Positions 33,525 through 44,799 of a DNA stretch of 64,000 bases are shown here, piece by piece. The stretch covers positions 24,625,307-24,689,306 of the forward strand of contig OY783193.1 in assembly GCA_963678675.1 (NCBI GenBank). Direction: 5' to 3'. The translations under genes were made by a program, and so were the position numbers. Position 1 is the first letter of the stretch. Each line of letters opens with the position of its first letter. The notes under the pieces are model-generated. The model was not told where the DNA came from. It searched no databases and saw only the letters and a program-made list of their open reading frames with translations. The DNA is from Xiphydria camelus. Its lineage: Eukaryota; Arthropoda; Insecta; Hymenoptera; Xiphydriidae.

Positions 33525-34765
33525 GTCTTACGAGCCGAGCGAGAAGTGTCAAAAGTCAGTAGCTGTCAATTCGGGAGATCGAAATATATAACCTCGAAGT
33601 CGTTAATATATAAATAATTAATAATGTGTAGAAAGTGATAAGAAATAATCATTCGGGTTTCTCCGGTGAGATTCCCCAAGTGTTTAAGAATCGGCAACTG
33701 TTATTTCAACTTCCAGTGATATTAAGTATTACTGTAGGATGAGTAGGATAGAAGATTTTCGTGAAGACAAACGTTTTTCTAACATGTCATCTCGTACAGG
33801 TGCAACCGAAGAGGATTTAGCTCCTGTCCTGTCCGTGAAAAGATGACTCGATGGACATCGGAGAACGTCAGGCTTGTCACAGAGCGCCTATTACCCACGG
33901 TACATGAATTGCAATACGCGCTTCTCGTTTACACTATTTCAGAGTTAAACAACTCACTTCTTTCAAGCTAATAACCTTTTATGACCTGCTCTAGGTAGGA
34001 GGCAGCGATGGCTAATAATAACTCATCGTAGACAAGTTCGTCTATTAATTCGGTTTGCCGAACTACTACTGCGATAATCTGCCCGAGTTCGTGGTCTACT
34101 CTGCGATTAACGTTAACGTAATCGTGATTATGCTCGGGTGATGGGTGTTCCAAAAATGATAAAGTTCATATTAAACATCGGACGTTGTAAGCTGACTTGC
34201 TAGTGTATGCTTTGCAACTGGAACATCATCGCAGGAATAATTTTTCTACAAGTAATCATAATCATTGATCGCTGCCCCCTACGAAAAACAATTCGTACAA
34301 GGTAAATACTTTGAAAGAAGTGAAAGTTATATAAAGCAGGAATAGTTGAACCGAGAAGCGCGTATTGCAATTCATGTACCGTGGGTAATAGGCGCTCGGT
34401 GACAAGCCTGACGTTCTCCGATGTCCATCGAGTCATCTTTTCACGGACAGAACAGGAGCTACGTCCTCTTCGGATGCACCTGTACGAGATGACATGTTAG
34501 AAAAGCGTGAGTCTTCATGAAAATCTTCTAACTTACTCGTTCTGCAGTAATACTTAATATCACTGGAAGTTAAAACAACAGTTACCGATTTTTAAACACT
34601 TGGGGATTCTCATCGAAGAAACCCGAATGATTATTTCTCATCACTTCTACACATTAGTAATCATTATTTACAAATTAACGATTTCGAGGTTAGATGCTTC
34701 GATCTCCCGAATTGACAGCTACTGGGAGATAAGACGTTTGACACTTTTCGCTCGGCTCATAAGAC
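33525..34765. repeat. ~1.2-kb inverted repeat spanning the end of tandem copy 2
   Basis: 33525-33990 is complementary to about 34250-34765. Landmarks are AATTCGGGAGATCGAA at 33571 and TTCGATCTCCCGAATT at 34698, and the CACGGTACATGAATTGCAATACGCG region and its complement. A third, inverted copy of the inner part is at 35600-35910. No gene is seen. Confidence 0.75.
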
Positions 34766-34974
34766 TAATATTTCTCCAAAATACTGAGGCAAAGTGAAAA
34801 ATGTAAGGGCTCTCTAGTTTATAAATCCCTTTCAAAATATGACGAGAATAAATCAAAAGTAACGTGGTTATAATTAATTGGCTCGTATCGGTATAAAATG
34901 TGAGACTTTAATTTTGTGGTAGGTAATAAAAAGCTATTCTCCTACATGTACGTATTCTCCTCATGAATAAATTT

Positions 34975-35592
34975 AAAAAAGTAGTGAAATCCCCCACAAA
35001 AACAGATTCTCTGTAAAAAAAAAGGCGGCATGTTCATTCAGTGCTAATAAAAATTGATACGTAAAATACTATCCAAAAAGATTTGAAATCAATTAAGATC
35101 GCCATGTTCAAGATTTATATATAAAAAGTAAAAGGCATCATTTGAAAGGAAAATTATTGTAAATCAAGTTACTAAAAAATCCGACTAAACAAATTTATAA
35201 AAAAATTTTAATAAAAAAGAACTTGCCGTGTTTTTTCCTTCAAAATAAAAAATTCAGGCAGAATTATACTCGATGTTTATGCACTTATGATTTTAAATAA
35301 ATTCATAACACTTATATGATACCACCAGTATACCGAATGAAGGGAAAAAACGCGGCGTTCTTTTTTATTAAAATTTTTTTATAAATTTGTTTAGTCGGAT
35401 TTTTTAGTAACTTGATTTACAATAATTTTCCTTTCAAATGATGCCTTTTACTTTTTATATATAAATCTTGAACATGGCGATCTTAATTGATTTCAAATCT
35501 TTTTGGATAGTATTTTACGTATCAATTTTTATTAGCACTGAATGAACATGCCGCCTTTTTTTTTACAGAGAATCTGTTTTTGTGGGGGATAA
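34975..35592. mobile_element. Palindromic MITE, GGCGGCATGTTCATTCAG family, copy 1
   Basis: The outer ends are CCCCCACAAAAACAGATTCT and its complement. Inside are poly-A/T, then GGCGGCATGTTCATTCAGTG. The two arms of about 270 bp meet near 35290-35340. No ORF. The motif GGCATGTTCATTCA also lies in the tandem unit start (15493 and 27061). Confidence 0.85.
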
Positions 35593-35910
35593 TTTGTCTA
35601 CGATTAGTCACAATCATTGATCGTTGCCCCCTACGATCAACAATTCGTACAAGGTAAATGCTTTGAAAGAAGTAAAAGTTACTTAGAGCAGGAATAGTTT
35701 AAACGAAAATTGCAGATTGCAATGAAAGTACTATAGGTGAAAGGCGCTTGGTGACAAGCCTGACATTTTCCGATCCATCGAGTCATCTTTTTACGGACAG
35801 GACATGAGCTAGATCCTCTTCGGTTGCACCTGTACGAGATGACATATCAGAAAATCGTGAGTCTTCATGAAAATCTTCTAACCTACTCGTTCTGCAATAA
35901 TACACTTAGT
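35593..35910. repeat. Inverted copy of the 33690-33950 repeat segment
   Basis: Contains ATCGTTGCCCCCTACGA, then GGTGACAAGCCTGAC and the CGAGTCATC region, the complement of the inner part of tandem unit copies 1 and 2. No gene is visible. Confidence 0.65.
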
Positions 35911-35987
35911 AATAAAAAGCTATTCTCCTACACACACACATGTACGTATTCTCCTCATTAATAAATTCCAAAAAGTAGTGAAATCCC

Positions 35988-36695
35988 CCCAGAAAAACAG
36001 ATTCTCTGTAAAAAAAGGCGGCATGTTCATTCAGTGCCAACAAAAGTTGATACGTAAAATACTCTCCAAAAAAGATTTGAAATCAATTAAGATCGCCATG
36101 TTCAAGAGTTATATATAAAAAGTAAAAGGCATCATTTGAAAGGGAAATTATTGTAAATCAAGTGACTACAAAATTCGACTAAAAAAATTTATAAAGAAAT
36201 TTTAATATAAAGAACTTGCCGCGTTTTTTCCTTTCAAAATAAAAAATTCAGACACAGAATTATATTCGATGTTTATGCACTTATGATTTTAAATAAATTC
36301 ATACACTTATATGATACCACCAGTATACCGAATGTCGTACGAGAAACCGATCAGGCGGGGGCCTTCTGAATTTCTCTGAATTTGTCTTCGGCAGTGCAAT
36401 TTATGAATCACTCTAACACCGTCCAAGCACTACCAATTATTCGGTATAGTGGACAAAATATGAAAACTTAAACGCGGCAAGTTCTTTTTTATTAAAATTT
36501 TTTTATACATTTTTTTAGTCGAATTTTGTAGTCACTTGATTTACAATAATTTCCCTTTCAAATGATGCCTTTTACTTTTTATATATAACTCTTGAACATG
36601 GCGACCTTAATTGATTTCAAATCTTTTTTGGAGAGTATTTTACGTATCAATTTTTGTTGGCACTGAATGAACATGCCACCTTTTTTTACAGAGAT
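35988..36695. mobile_element. Palindromic MITE, GGCGGCATGTTCATTCAG family, copy 2
   Basis: Same ends and arms as copy 1. Its loop (36330-36470) holds about 140 bp of extra sequence with a TACCGAATGTCGT start, absent from copy 1. A half copy is at 48600-48905. Confidence 0.82.
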
Positions 36696-36699
36696 GTTT

Positions 36700-37050
36700 G
36701 TATACGAAAATGTAGCGTGGAAGACATCACTCCCCACATCAGGGTATAATCGGTGAAAGGAAAATATGAAAACCAAAAATCAAAGCGTGTGGAAATGTTC
36801 TACAGGTTTAAGTGTAGTTGTGTATTCATATTTCATTTGTACACGACAATTATTTATGTAGTAATTTGTAGTTTGAACTGGTGAAATGAAATAGTGATTA
36901 ATAATATACAGAAAAGAAGAGGAAGGCAGAATACATGAGAAACTATGAACAAAAATAAATGTGAGGAGGGACATAAGAATGCAGCACGACATGAGGCGGT
37001 TGTAATTGCGAGGTTGTTGTAACCAAATGGACAGACTATTCTGTCAATCG
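36700..37050. other. A/T-rich stretch without recognised features
   Basis: I see no gene or clear repeat, only short unsupported frames. Confidence 0.4.
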
Positions 37051-37054
37051 TTTA

Positions 37055-37137
37055 GTGATTTCAACGTAAACTGTAATTGTCCTGCATATACACCAGTTAT
37101 GAATAATAATTTGAAGGATAATTTGGAACTTGTTATG
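37055..37137 (+). pseudogene. Helentron endonuclease fragment, plus strand
   Basis: The frame reads SDFNVNCNCPAYTPVM and then NLELVM, a diverged match to the GDFNVN region on the opposite strand at 37251-37568. The two fragments are parts of an inverted duplication, since 37150-37185 and 37308-37345 are also complementary. Confidence 0.5.
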
Positions 37138-37250
37138 GGTTTATATACCGTATTTTTTTTAGCTATCATAAACCAATTATATCCACTAAACATGAATCAT
37201 AGTCAGAAGAAACCGTTCCTCACAACATTGTTGTACCAGATCTGTACACG

Positions 37251-37568
37251 TCAATCAGAAGTTGGAATGACTAACTCGTTTATGTTTTCTGAGTATGAAT
37301 CATGTACAGTAGATATAATTGGTTTATGATAGCTAAAATACGAAACATAAACTTGCGAGTGTAGCATATTAATGAAACGTTGAAAAACGGCATCAATAGT
37401 AGTGCCGCCGCTAGTTTTCGCAACTGTTATGTCCGAGCTCATATGAAGTCCCAACTTATTCTGCAAGCAAGTAAGAAGTGGTGTAGATGTAGGATCACTA
37501 AAATTTACGTTGAAATCACCACTCAGAATCATCGGTCGGAAATGATAATCGGTATGGTAGAAGGACAA
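37251..37568 (-). pseudogene. Helentron-type endonuclease domain fragment
   Basis: The minus-strand frame contains PMILSGDFNVNFSD, then GTTIDAVFQRF, then VSYFSYHKPIIS. GDFN and the later TTID and SYHKP motifs belong to the endonuclease/exonuclease/phosphatase fold found at the C-terminal end of Helentron helicase proteins. About 105 residues remain and there is no helicase. In an intact Helentron this domain would nick DNA during transposition. A non-LTR endonuclease is the alternative, but the SYFSYHKP ending favours Helentron. Confidence 0.7.
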
Positions 37569-37639
37569 AGTGAAGGAAACGTATAATCGTTATACTTGAA
37601 ATCCTAGTGAAAGCGTTGTTATACACTAAAAACAGTAGA

Positions 37640-37760
37640 AAGTTGTACGTTCTGGAGATAGAAGCGTCTAATCTCGGAGTTGTGATTTTGTGAATAATGG
37701 AAAGTACTCACCGTTATTCTCAAATTCACGATTTCGAGGTTAGACGCTCCGATCTCTCGA
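37640..37760. repeat. Foldback related to 48275-48585, partial
   Basis: Arms with TCTAATCTCGGAGTTGTG and CACGATTTCGAGGTTAGACG face each other around 37690-37710. The right flank, GGCCGAAGGTAAATTTCAAG, is shared with 48540-48570. Confidence 0.7.
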
Positions 37761-37875
37761 ATGAACTACCGATCCGATTTCTACCGGTATAAATGACTGG
37801 AGTACCGACCGAGCCTGGCCGAAGGTAAATTTCAAGATCCCTGCAACTGGCCAGTACAGCGCGGGGACTGTGGGC

Positions 37876-38254
37876 TGTGGGAGTCAGTCCACTCCCTACA
37901 GATCGCGGAACGGATCGGACGCAAGGAAGGCTCAGTAGTTATGATAAATAACGAAGAGATCTTTATTGCAACCGGTCGTTCTCACTAGACTCTATCACAT
38001 AACGTACGCTCGCCGAGACGCCTGACTACTGACTAACCGGGTGACTCGACTGCGTACCGGAAGGAAACGAGAGTCACGGGTTATGTGATAGGGAAGAAAG
38101 GAAAGGTGGTCGCTCTACAAGGTTCCTGGCTCGTCCGCCAGAGCGCGGGGTCGCGACCGCCACAGGGCCCGGTGGTGTACGCCATCTGATGGCGGACTGA
38201 CCAATTACCGAGCTCACACGGATATACACTAACGCAGGTCACGGTTCCCCCACA
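37876..38254 (-). mobile_element. Possible solo LTR, minus strand
   Basis: On the minus strand it begins TGTGGGGGAACCGTGACC and ends GACTCCCACA. It has GTATATCCG as a weak TATA-like site and GCAATAAAGATC as a polyadenylation signal. No target duplication was found, so the call is tentative. Confidence 0.33.
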
Positions 38255-38354
38255 ACTTCCCCGAAATCACTCCGAAGCGAGCCTAAAGATGTTTACACAT
38301 CAAAAATTTAACGAGAACCTTCGAGAGCAGTCACTCTCATGTCCGGTTTCTATA

Positions 38355-38927
38355 CAGGGTGTTCGGAAAAAACACCGACACAGAAATAGGGGTGATAGGT
38401 TACGTCATTACAAGTATTTTGATATAAGGGACCTATACCCGCAAGCGCCCCCTTCTGGAGATATCAACTTTTCAAGTTTATAACGACCGAGGTTGATCAA
38501 AGTAGAATAATATTGAGTTTTTTGTCTACCTGTACAATTGAAAAACAAATGAAAACTCCTTGTATCCGCACCATCTTCGAAAAGTACAAGGACTTGAGCC
38601 AAGCGGTTATCCTTTCCGCAAGCAGTTTGCGCAGTGGCACATCTATCCAGAATCGTTTCCGATATTGCATGGACATGGGTGGCCGTCATTTTGAGCATTT
38701 GCTGTAGTACATTGTTTTTATATCTCGTAAAATTAAATATTCGTTACCATCTTGATACGTTTCTAAAAATATTATTCTACTTTGATCAAGCTCGTTCGTT
38801 ATAAACTTGAAAAGTTGATATCTCCAGAAGGGGGCGCTTGCGGGTACAGGTCCCTTATATCAAAATACTTGTAATGACGTAACCTATCACCCCTATTTCT
38901 GTGTCGGTGTTTTTTCCGAACACCCTG
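38355..38927. mobile_element. Tc1/mariner-like non-autonomous element with ~170-bp inverted repeats
   Basis: The ends are CAGGGTGTTCGGAAAAAACA and its complement, flanked by TA (38353-38354 and 38928-38929). The inverted repeats extend to about 38525 and from 38775. The middle keeps two out-of-frame scraps of transposase: LYPHHLRKVQGLEPSGYP from 38559, and a C-terminal RYCMDMGGRHFEHLL ending at a TAG (38705-38707). These match the style of DDE_3 transposases. The catalytic core is deleted. Confidence 0.82.
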
Positions 38928-38961
38928 TATGTGACTGGAAATCGACCAACATCACTTGAAG

Positions 38962-39063
38962 AGTCAGTGGCGCAATTGGTGGAATGCGAAAACATTTCCC
39001 AGTCTCGAAGCATCTCGCATAGGATATCCTAAAGAGCGCAGGTTCGAATCCCGGTGGGGCACG
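38962..39063 (+). ncRNA. tRNA-like sequence, probably a SINE head or tRNA pseudogene
   Basis: AGTGGCGCAATTGGTGG resembles a polymerase III A box and GGTTCGAATCCCGG a B box. An A-rich run starts at 39063. The T stem does not pair well and the spacing is long (about 100 bp), so this is not a functional tRNA. Confidence 0.4.
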
Positions 39064-39069
39064 AAAAAA

Positions 39070-39694
39070 AAAGAAGAACTGATAAGAAATTTTTATCAAG
39101 AAATATTTTCCTGGCCAACAGTGGGTAGAGAAGATGAAGACGTCATTAAATATTAAACATTTACTTTATAATATCATGTAACCATTAAAATAAGTTATTA
39201 ATAAAATAAAAACGAATTACTAAACAAATATTTTCTCACACGAAGAACATCACTCGCCTTGGTTTTGAAATGATATCATGGTTTTGATCGAAGAACTATA
39301 AATTGCTGTTGTGACTGATATGAAGGAAGGATGTAAATGAAGGAACGATCGATCCAGTTAGAGAGTTACAAAGGAATCATATATTCGAGGAGCGAAATGA
39401 TTACACGGAAGTACGGATTCAGAATCCTAAGCAAACGTGAGAGTGATCGCCGATTCGATCTGCACTGCTGAATATCTCAGGTCAAGACTTCGACGGAGAC
39501 TCGAGCTCAAAACAACATATCCAAATTCAAAACTAGCTTTGCTCCCCAACCCCCGGGGGGTAAGTACCTGGCTTCGCGCATCGGGTCCCAAGGTCGCCGA
39601 GGTTTTTGGCGATAGGGTTTTGTCCACGCATGTATTAAAATATAAAACAGTTTTTATAGAAAAATTGTTACATGTGAAACATCGAAATTCTTCT
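39070..39694. other. Unassigned stretch left of the subterminal-repeat structure
   Basis: A frame at 39437-39700 (87 codons) contains PNSKLALLPNPRG but has no family signature. The minus strand is open over the same stretch. I see nothing else. Confidence 0.35.
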
Positions 39695-39766
39695 TTGTAG
39701 AAAGTATGCTGTAGGAAGGATGGACCACGCGTCCGTCGAAAGAACACGTGCGCCAGTGCGCCAGTG

Positions 39767-39802
<36 letters not shown>

Positions 39803-39807
<5 letters not shown>

Positions 39808-40212
39808 TAAAGGTTACTTTGGGGACACGATATATGTTGGGTTAAATCGATGCAGGAAGGCATTATATATATATTAGGACTACGTAGAAAAAATAATAAT
39901 GATAAAATGTCAAGATATTTTGAATTTTACGTAAAACAGCTACTATGAGGACATAGCATATATCCGCGAATATGAGGACATTATATTTTGTAAGGAATGG
40001 CGACTATGGGGACATTTTATATTAATAGAAAAAAGTATTTGAATCAATTGCGTTTGACGTTCTAAACAAGTAAACACTACTAACTGCTTCTAATTTCCTC
40101 TAAAATGTCTAAAACTAGAGACATTTAAAGTTACATATATAATGGTGACTTTGAGGACATCCGCTTGCTGAAATATATAAAATAGAACTAATGGTTCCTT
40201 TGAGGACATAAA
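39803..40212 (+). repeat. Left array of subterminal motif (GACTTTGRGGACA)
   Basis: Copies are at about 39813-39826 (GTTACTTTGGGGACA), 39942 (ACTATGAGGACA), 39969 (AATATGAGGACA), 40002 (GACTATGGGGACA), 40146 (GACTTTGAGGACA) and 40197 (CCTTTGAGGACA). All point the same way and the spacing is irregular. Confidence 0.75.
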
Positions 40213-40389
40213 CAGTTGTTTTCTAAGTATTAAATATTTAGCAGATACAAAACTCAATATTGTTACTTAAGCATGTATAACGTATCCGTGTAAAATGATT
40301 TTCCCCGACAACACGACAAAACGACAAAAAGAAATTTCAACGCTTCTCTCCTTCACGTCTTTTGAGGAATGAATATATCGCCATATATA

Positions 40390-40545
40390 TTCTCCAGAAG
40401 AATAATGACGCAAGTGCAAATTTTGAAATTTTTTAATTAAAAAAATTAAATTAAAAGTCATTTTTAAGACTATTGAGGGGTTTAATTAAAACATTTCAAA
40501 ATTTGCACTTGCGTCATTGTTCTTCTGGAGAAGCGATATATTATC
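40390..40545. repeat. ~150-bp palindrome (MITE)
   Basis: Arms of TCTCCAGAAGAATAATGACG and GCAAGTGCAAATTTTGAAAT face their complements around 40465. A/T-rich centre. Confidence 0.8.
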
Positions 40546-40659
40546 TGGGATGTCACTTTACCGACCACTAGCGGTTCAATAGCATACATACGTCCGACCA
40601 GCCGCCCAGGCCGCAAATCCTCCGTGGCAGATTAGTGCAGTCAAAATAACATATCAAAT

Positions 40660-41292
40660 ACAAATTAATCCGGATAGGATGAAACCTATACCAATCCATA
40701 GGGAAAAATCCCCTGAAAAACATATCAAAAGTTCCCAAAAAACTTTGGTCGGGAAATATGTTTAATTAATGAAAAAGTAACAAGAATCGCGGTCGAGCGT
40801 CCTTTGTACGCTATTATTTCTCGTTCAATGGGCTCAATTAAAAAAGTAGAACTACCATTTTGTAGCGTGAAAAATTTACTATAGAAAACAAGCGGAAACC
40901 CCTAGCTGGAAATGTTTCGTTTTAGTTTCATTAATGTTTAATCTTCTGAGCGTCTTAAACGCCGAACGATCAGCCGATTATTTGGCGTTTACGAGGCTGC
41001 AGTAGCTTCAAACATTAATAAAACTGAAACGAAACACTTTGAGCTAGGGGTTTCCGCTTACTTTTTGTAGAAAATTTTCCCCGCTACAAAATGGTAGTTC
41101 TACTATTTCATTGAACCCATTGAACGAGAAATATCAGCGTTCAAAGGACGCTCGACCGCAATTCTTGTTACTTTTTCATTAATTAAACATATTTCCCGGC
41201 CAAAGTTTTTGGGAACTTTTGATATGTTTTTCAGGGGATTTTTCCCTATGGATTGGTATAGGTTGCATCCTGTCCGGATTAATTTGCATTCC
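40660..41292. repeat. ~630-bp palindrome
   Basis: The left arm starts ACAAATTAATCCGGATAGG, and the right arm ends CCTGTCCGGATTAATTTGC. Arms of about 300 bp meet near 40960-40990, in CTTAAACGCCGAACGATCAG. Inside the arms GAGCGTCCTTTG and its complement are conserved. No ORF. Confidence 0.88.
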
Positions 41293-42313
41293 ATGGAATA
41301 AAATCGCCTATTTTCACTGCACTATACATACGTCCACTCGACGTGTGCCAAACACTTGCCAGAGCCGTCCTCCAAGTGCTTCGAAACCCGATATGTTTCA
41401 AACAGCGGGCATTATACTCTATATCGGCTGGTGCCAAGACTGTATATGTTTGGTCATTCATTCTTTTATTTAAAACAGCAAAAACCCAAAACACGTCTAG
41501 TAGAATCCACCCGCCTAACGGAGGGTTAACCCTCGGTTAGTCGATTATAGGTCCAGCGGTCCAGGTTGTCATACTACCTACCTACCTATTGTGCATAAGA
41601 GAAATTTGACGCGTCTAACGGAGGGTTAAATATGTTTTTGAAGGAAAATAAATTAAAAAAGTAAACATTTACACTCAAAAAGTTAAAAACAGAAAGCTAA
41701 TTTTATTCCAAAATTATCAAAGCAAAAATTATAACCCTCGTAGAAGGCATCTGTAAAAAAAACACCCGAATCAGTCTCAAATACTCATAACGCTCATAAA
41801 GTTTTCAAAACTACAGCAAAGAGCTAGGTATATACGTATGTCGAGTTAGGTAACTTTGGTACTTGAACTTTGTTTCCTCATAATGAACGAAAGAATGACG
41901 TTAGAAATATTTTCTCAATTTCTGTAATTTCGTTCGGAGAAAGTTTGAAAGTAAAGGGCGTGCGAAAGACTCCGGGAAGACATCAGATGCGTCGACGTCC
42001 CGTGGTGCGGTCCAGGGACGAACGTACGCGCGTCTCGATGACTTAATTTATGATAGGGCGACGCGCGTCTCGTTTATAGGCCTTCATACACGATACGGTT
42101 TACCGGAAGGCAGGCCTTTCGATATGCAAGTCGGAAGGCAAATCGTAGTGGTCATATTGGCCGGAAGGCTCGGCCTGAACTCTCGGCTTTCCGAAAAACT
42201 GCGGGCGCTTGAAAATTTATCTCCGGCCATGCTTTTCGCCTGCCTGTCGAAAAGTGTATGGGTGCCATAGAAATATAGGCCAAGAGTTTGTGTGACGGAA
42301 AGTATAGCAGAAG
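41293..42313. other. Unassigned kilobase with short motif repeats
   Basis: CTAACGGAGGGTTAA occurs twice (about 41515 and 41617). GGAAGGC occurs three times in 42103-42173. I see no gene, RNA or transposon end. Confidence 0.4.
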
Positions 42314-42536
42314 TAGGTACACCCGGGGACACGGAATCTGTCGCTGGTGACTTTTTTTAATGTCATTTTTAAACGTACTAAACTAATGAACAATTATTTC
42401 TCATGCCCTCATTAGCTACGGTGGCGTCTACTCTCGTTAATGAAAGTACGAGGATTATTAATCATTGGTTAGTACGTTTAAAAATAAAATTTAAAATAGT
42501 CACCAGCGACAGATTTCGTGTCCCCGGGTGTACCTA
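42314..42536. mobile_element. ~220-bp MITE with ~65-bp inverted repeats
   Basis: It begins AGGTACACCCGGGGACACGG and ends with the complement, with CTGTCGCTGGTGACT on both arms and an AAACGTACTAA inner arm. Related inner text occurs at 47463 and 47748. No target duplication identified. Confidence 0.8.
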
Positions 42537-43077
42537 GGCAGATATTGCCTAATTTCGATAATAATCAAGTTCCAGTTGTAATTTGTTGATTAAGTGCATA
42601 TGCAAATACACTTCTCGATTTATTAACCACTGTTTTACCCATTTCGAACATTTGCGCTGTATCTTTTTCTTTTTTTCAGACAACAAAGCAACTGTTAGTC
42701 CTATTAACATAAGATCATATTCCGAAATCATGGGTACAACTTTTCGCTTTGCACTAACAAAACCCTGTTAACTGTCCGTTAGTTGGTAATTGTTGAAAAA
42801 ACTATTCCATGGTTTCGTTAATTGAATTTAGCCGAGTCAGATATAATGCTGCATGATTTTCCTCGGTACATAGAGGCATTATTTTCCTTGTTTCAAAGAA
42901 AAATTTACATTAGTTACAATGTCGCATCATATATTTTTTAAAACATAAGAGTGTTCAAGTGACGATAAGAGAGAGGGCCGGTATTATAAAGTCCGGTTAA
43001 CCGAAGGTTGAACTTCAACCGGCGGTTAGACTGCAGTTTCCGAATACGCTAACCGCCGCATAAACATCGACACGTGC
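42537..43077. other. Unassigned A/T-rich sequence
   Basis: Contains a small inverted motif, CGGTTAACCGAAGGTTGAAC to CAACCGGCGGTTAG, near 42995. Otherwise nothing recognised. Confidence 0.35.
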
Positions 43078-43167
43078 GGTCTCTTTCTCGCTCGAGAGAG
43101 AAGTCAGGGCCGCTTAGTCTCTTTCTCGCTCGGGGGAGAAGTCAGGGCCCGATTATAAGAGAGTAGG

Positions 43168-43990
43168 TAGTTGTTTCATTTTACAAAGTGTGTACAGCAC
43201 CGTATTTTTGAATTTGAGAATAGTTTCTCTTAAAAAATGAATGCACAACATGTAGAAAATATGTCACCTAATTAGGATTAATATTAATATGAATACAATA
43301 CCTAAATGGGATTATTAAAATAAAAAAATGGAACTCTTTCTCGGAATAGATAATTAAGTTGACATTGCTCAGGAAGAGTAAAAAACATTTGGATGTACAT
43401 GTATTTTTTAGTTTTATAGCCTAGTATGCTTTCCTATTTTATGTAAAAGTCCGAGTTCCCAAATAACTTGCCGAACAATTGTTTTAACAGTTGGGAATAA
43501 CAATAAGGAGTCGAGCATGTAATAGTTTCAGATAACATGTAACTGTATACAGGTTATAATATGTTTTTTGTACTTTTTTACCTACTTATGTACCAATTAA
43601 TGTATAATATTTTGAAAACAAATTAGGTAACTTAATAAATATAATTTCCTTTAAATGTTTTTACTCTTCCTCAGCAATGTTAACTTAATTACTTATTCCG
43701 AGAAAGAGTTTCAATTTTTTATTTCAATAATCCCATTTAGGGCCGGTTTTACCAACACGGTATAAATGCGGTATAGCGCTATACTGAGAATAACCAGCAA
43801 TAAGCCTTATGGTTATTCCCAGTATAGCGCTATACCGCGTTTATACCTGTTGGTAAAACCGGCCCTTAGGTATTTTATTCTTATTAATCATACTCCTAAT
43901 TAGGTGACATATTTTCTACATGTTGTGCGTTCATTTTTAAGAAAAACTATTCGAAAATACGGTGTTGTACACACTTTGTAAAATGAAACT
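43168..43990. repeat. ~820-bp palindrome, right arm carrying a MITE
   Basis: Left arm about 43170-43385 (GTAGTTGTTTCATTTTACAA start) mirrors 43660-43990. The right arm alone carries the 126-bp MITE at 43740-43865. A diverged centre separates the arms. Confidence 0.85.
43740..43865. mobile_element. 126-bp Tourist/PIF-Harbinger-type MITE, TTA duplication
   Basis: The ends are GGGCCGGTTTTACCAACA and its near complement. TTA flanks it on both sides (43737-43739 and 43866-43868). The opposite palindrome arm at 43301-43310 has the empty site with one TAA. A 3-bp TWA duplication and G-rich ends are the PIF/Harbinger signature. An inner arm, GGTATAGCGCTATAC, makes it a near-perfect hairpin. Confidence 0.9.
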
Positions 43991-44289
43991 ACTACTTTCC
44001 GTAATGTGCATATTTCCATATCTAGCAGTGCCGTATTCCTTACTGACAAACAGATGCAAACAAATTTTAGTCAGTTTTCGTTGACATTTTGAAGTATGAA
44101 TACGATGTCGGGGGAAGGAAAAGTAGAAATCGTCCGACTCTTACAAATTATAAATTACAATTACTTATCATTACACTAATCAATGTAGGAATAACAGAAT
44201 AGAACACTTGGAAAGACTTGGTCACTCATTTTCAGTTCGTTGATACGATACTGTAGAAGCACCGAGGGTCCGAACCCCAGCTGAGCCCC

Positions 44290-44575
44290 CTTTTTCGAGT
44301 CACTCGCAAGAGAAACGTACCAGGTCTTTGCGTATATGTTGACATAGGAATCGTGCGAGTGCGAGTGAGAACGCGGATTAACACTGGTGAACCCATAAGA
44401 GTTTCTCTGTCGCACATTCTCCGTCCTTCTAGGACTTGTCCAGTTGGAGTATGCGACAGAGAAACTCTTATGGGTTCACGAGTGTTAATCCGCGTTCTCA
44501 CTCGCACTCGCACGATTCCTATGTCAACACATACGCAAAGACCTGGTATACGTTTCTTAGTGAGTAGGCCAATCA
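44290..44575. repeat. ~280-bp palindrome
   Basis: Arms with AGAAACGTACCAGGTCTTTG, GTGCGAGTGCGAGTGAGAAC and CCCATAAGAGTTTCTCTGTC pair around a ~35-bp loop near 44430. The paired arms explain the twin open frames here. Confidence 0.88.
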
Positions 44576-44799
44576 GGACCCCCACCACAACGGAATACTT
44601 GGTCCTGATTGGTCTATTGGCTAAGATGCGTATACGTAACTTTGCGAGTGACTCGAGAAAGGCCCCCTGCTTTTTTTCACGCTTTAATGAATCCGCACTA
44701 GCGGAAATATCCCCCGAGCTAGTGCGGGGGATGACTGTACTTATAATCGGGCAATGACTTCTCTCCCGAGCGAGAAAGAGAAAGAGGTTAAATTTTCGA

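Larger units (their letters stand above)
27035..34228. repeat. Tandem repeat unit, copy 2, with nested insertions
   Basis: It starts right where copy 1 ends and finishes with the same TGCAACTGGAACATCATCGC (34214-34233). A 3.4-kb foldback element interrupts it at 27117. Smaller foldbacks lie at 30872, 31530 and 32490. This direct head-to-tail order suggests a tandem duplication followed by separate transposon insertions. Confidence 0.7.
43078..44790. mobile_element. 1.7-kb foldback bounded by CTCTTTCTCGCTCG repeats
   Basis: GTCTCTTTCTCGCTCG occurs twice directly at 43078 and 43117. Its complement, CGAGCGAGAAAGAG, is at 44769. Just inside, GGGCCCGATTATAAG faces CTTATAATCGGGC. Within it are a palindrome (43168-43990) and a second foldback (44290-44575). 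Confidence 0.6.

Noticed and set aside
38962..39063. Functional tRNA gene
   Set aside because: A- and B-box-like text is present, but the T stem and overall length do not fit; a SINE head or pseudogene is more likely.
42084..42332. 82-codon minus-strand frame as a gene
   Set aside because: It overlaps a MITE end and short GGAAGGC repeats and has no domain or homologous copy in the window.
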